Assembly: GCF_021390435.2 (NCBI RefSeq)
Contig: NZ_JAJVCN010000005.1
Span: 387,501-451,500 of the forward strand
Direction of reading: 5' to 3'
Source of the DNA: Kibdelosporangium philippinense
Lineage (GTDB): Bacteria; Actinomycetota; Actinomycetes; Mycobacteriales; Pseudonocardiaceae
DNA: 64,000 bases
In this document: positions 62,335 through 64,000 of the stretch, one piece after another
Numbering within the stretch: position 1 is the stretch's first letter
Layout: each line of letters begins with the position of its first letter
The notes under the pieces: generated by a model
What the model was told of the DNA's origin: nothing
The model's input: only the letters and a program-made list of their open reading frames with translations
The model's database searches: none
Translations under genes and position numbers: made by a program

Positions 62335-63226
62335 CGCCGGTCAGTTCGGCTGACAGGTCCCAGAGCCGCCGCCCCAGCTCTTCGTTGAAGGCGGCGGCTC
62401 TTGGCCGCGTCTTCTCCGGCGGTCCCCACAGTTCCATCGCCCACTTCGGGCCGAAATAGTCCCCGCTGCGCAGGCCGGGCTCGGTCGCGGCACGCAGCTG
62501 CGGCAGGGCGCCGAGCGTCACCGGCTGGCAGAACCGCATCATTCCCCAGTCCAGCACCTTGCCGACAGCGCCGAGGTCGCGCTGCCGCACCGAGTTGCCG
62601 ACCAGGTTGGTCGCCGCCATCCCGGGATGCCCGCCGGTGCTGACCAGGCCGAGACCGGCGGCTTTCGCCCGGCGGCCCAGCTCGATCATGAAGATCACGT
62701 TGGCCAGTTTGGACTGCGCGTAGCTCGCTGCGATCGAGTACCGGCGGCGTTCGAAGTTCGGATCGTCGAGGTTCAAGCCAGGGCCTTTGGCCGCGTGGCT
62801 GGACACCGTGACCACCCTGGCGTCCTTGATGGCTGGCATCAACAACCACGTCAATGCCGCGTGCCCCAAGTGGTTCACGCCGAACTGCATCTCGAAGCCG
62901 TCCGTGGTCCTGGTGAACGGCGTGCCCATCACGCCAGCGTTGTTCATCAGGATGTCGAGCTTGTCGCCGGTGCGTTCGCGGATCTCGGTCGCTGCCTTGC
63001 GGACCGAGGCGAGATCGGCCAGATCCAACTCGACGAGTTCGGCTTTGCCGCCGATCTCGGCTACCGCGCTGTTGCCGCGTTCGGTGTCACGGGCCGCGAC
63101 AAGCACCCGCGCCCCCATCCCAGCGAGGACTTTCGCGCTACGCAAACCCAATCCGGAGTTCGCGCCGGTAATGAGCGCGGTGCGCCCGGTCTGATCGGGG
63201 ATATCAGCCTCGGACCAGTTAGCCAT
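62318..63226 (-). CDS. Short-chain dehydrogenase/reductase
   Basis: 302 residues from ATG at 63226; this start places the cofactor motif TGANSGLGLRSA near residue 20 as usual. NNAG (about 94-97) and the catalytic Ser, Tyr and Lys in VVTVSSHAAKG and SIAASYAQSKLAN are present, with the sequence GHPGMAATNL following. The length and VNHLGHAALTWLLMPA resemble the retinol/WW-oxidoreductase-like SDR group. Substrate unknown. A long N-terminal extension of the open frame is not credible. Confidence 0.87.
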   Translation of the reverse strand: MANWSEADIPDQTGRTALITGANSGLGLRSAKVLAGMGARVLVAARDTERGNSAVAEIGGKAELVELDLADLASVRKAATEIRERTGDKLDILMNNAGVMGTPFTRTTDGFEMQFGVNHLGHAALTWLLMPAIKDARVVTVSSHAAKGPGLNLDDPNFERRRYSIAASYAQSKLANVIFMIELGRRAKAAGLGLVSTGGHPGMAATNLVGNSVRQRDLGAVGKVLDWGMMRFCQPVTLGALPQLRAATEPGLRSGDYFGPKWAMELWGPPEKTRPRAAAFNEELGRRLWDLSAELTGVTPDF

Positions 63227-63245
63227 TCGGCGAATATATGCCGCC

Positions 63246-63746
63246 TCAGGCGCTTGCCACGAGCCTCCGAATAAGTTGTTCCACCGGGCTACGGCGACGG
63301 GGTGATTGCTTCTCTGCCGTTCGGAGCAACGTTTGGAATGCCGCGCCGACACGGGTGATTTCCTCGGTCGCCTCGTGCGTCTCGGCCAGCCCCGCAGCCA
63401 ATGCCAGGGTCCGCTGCTCGGCCTGCAACTGCGGCCACAGCGCTTCGTAGCGATCGGCGTGTGCGTCTAGGACGGCGTACAAAGTCGCGTTCTCGGCGAC
63501 AGTCTTGCGCCACGCGTCGGAGATGGCGTCGACCAAGTCGATCGACGGGTCACCGTCGGCCTCGGCAAGAACCATGCCCAGGCGTCCGGTCAGCTTCAGC
63601 GTCCATCGGTAGTGCAACGCCAGCAGCAGTTCAACCGGGTCGGCAAAAGCGGCGGACGTGGGCAGTGGCCCAGCGGGATCCCGCTCGGCGCGGACCAGGA
63701 TCGAGTCGATCGCGTTACGACGCTCGTAGTAGTCCGTCCAGCTCAT
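63246..63746 (-). CDS. Small helical protein of unknown function
   Basis: 166 residues from ATG at 63746 (MSWTDYYERRNAIDSILVRA); the frame above it lacks quality. All-helical and Ala/Leu/Glu-rich, without signal or membrane segments. WRKTVAENATLYAVLDAHAD and LQAEQRTLALAAGLAETHEA suggest a helical bundle. Similar proteins of unknown role are often found opposite TetR genes in actinomycetes. Here a TetR gene is divergent with two matching operators in between, so it is probably the regulated target, perhaps with the SDR gene 19 bp downstream. Confidence 0.65.
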   Translation of the reverse strand: MSWTDYYERRNAIDSILVRAERDPAGPLPTSAAFADPVELLLALHYRWTLKLTGRLGMVLAEADGDPSIDLVDAISDAWRKTVAENATLYAVLDAHADRYEALWPQLQAEQRTLALAAGLAETHEATEEITRVGAAFQTLLRTAEKQSPRRRSPVEQLIRRLVASA

Positions 63747-63868
63747 GTCAGCCTCCCAGCCTGGCCACGCCCGTCGCATGAGCTGAGCACTGTGTCGATG
63801 GTGTCCTCGCAAGCTCGGACATGTGCTTCCTCCCGTGCCGTGACCTGGGTCATACCGCTGGTCTGCGG

Positions 63869-63883
63869 CATACCGTCGGTATG
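63869..63883. promoter_or_regulatory. TetR-type operator 1 (catacc-gtc-ggtatg)
   Basis: Perfect inverted repeat with core taccg-t-cggta. It lies between the divergent small protein and TetR genes. A half-matching copy (cataccgctggt) occurs at 63851. Confidence 0.65.
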
Positions 63884-63911
63884 TTTCGACACGGCCAACA
63901 TACCACGAGTA

Positions 63912-63926
63912 CGTACCGGCGGTATG
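63912..63926. promoter_or_regulatory. TetR-type operator 2 (core taccg-g-cggta)
   Basis: Same core palindrome as operator 1, 43 bp apart centre to centre (about four helical turns), and 17 bp before the TetR start codon. The position suits autorepression. Confidence 0.65.
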
Positions 63927-63942
63927 TCGTAGAGTTGCCAGG

Positions 63943-64000
63943 ATGGCAATGATGCGGTCGCGACGCGCGGACTACTCGGAGTCCACCAAACAGGCGTTGG
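63943..64000 (+). CDS. TetR-family regulator, N-terminal fragment (cut by window end)
   Basis: Nineteen codons are visible, beginning MAMMRSRRADYSESTKQAL. The R-x-x-Y-S-x-x-T-x-x-A-L pattern is the first helix of the TetR DNA-binding domain. Start is one of the ATG codons at 63943, 63949 or 63952; AGGA at 63940-63943 suits the later ones. The two palindromes upstream support a TetR-type dimer. The rest lies outside the window. Confidence 0.7.
   Translation, partial: MAMMRSRRADYSESTKQAL

Overview
The window is a 64 kb piece of a high-GC actinomycete chromosome. The gene set points to Pseudonocardiales (the Amycolatopsis / Lentzea / Actinosynnema / Kibdelosporangium neighbourhood): Lsr2, DUF3145, DUF3052 next to ahpE and aceE, a PucR-type FasR in front of fabD, an Eis-type acetyltransferase, WXG100 proteins and an iniBAC-like locus. 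GTG and TTG starts are frequent, and genes often overlap by 4 bp. The genus is inferred from gene content and family knowledge, not from a database search.

Layout. 1-1930: 3' part of a 23S rRNA gene and the 5S gene, closed by two hairpins. 2.0-6.0 kb: secreted amidase, alpha/beta hydrolase, lsr2 and a single-pass membrane protein. 5.9-7.1 kb: DUF3145 and a small anchored protein. 7.1-13.6 kb: a seven-gene minus-strand operon for nucleoside import (BMP lipoprotein, ATPase, two permeases) and breakdown (cysteine hydrolase, PfkB kinase, nucleoside phosphorylase). 13.7-18.7 kb: type II fatty acid synthesis genes fasR-fabD-fabH-acpP-fabF. 18.7-23.4 kb: NDH-2, PnuC and an unknown membrane protein, flanked by repeat-rich DNA. 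23.5-27.7 kb: tRNA-Val, ahpE, DUF3052 and aceE. 27.6-30.4 kb: MFS transporter and a secreted M14 peptidase.

30.6-39.6 kb is the most interesting block. A LuxR-type signalling ATPase resembling IniR is translationally coupled to a membrane-anchored Hsp70-like protein. Both are divergent from an IniB-like protein followed by two dynamin-like GTPases resembling IniA and IniC. In mycobacteria iniR/iniBAC answers cell-envelope stress; here the unit carries an extra anchored chaperone-like ATPase.

39.6-53.2 kb: an HNH nuclease, an array of 22-bp direct repeats, a 1357-residue secreted PQQ-dehydrogenase-like protein with LamG/PKD/FN3 modules, its neighbouring regulator, a 1481-residue secreted S8 peptidase, an Eis-like acetyltransferase and a saccharopine-dehydrogenase-like protein. 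53.1-55.1 kb: a WXG100-type cluster followed by two tiny genes that appear to be tandem copies of one undescribed domain. 55.2-64.0 kb: DedA, lipA, a secreted serine hydrolase, a racemase-VOC fusion, a secreted M14 peptidase, an SDR, a small helical protein and the start of a TetR gene with paired operators.

No phage, IS element, CRISPR array or biosynthetic cluster is visible. The non-coding novelty lies in short repeats and palindromes: a 46-bp palindrome seen after the rRNA operon recurs across an ATPase/permease junction, a 48-bp tandem repeat family is present at two loci, and a 22-bp array sits after the dehydrogenase gene.
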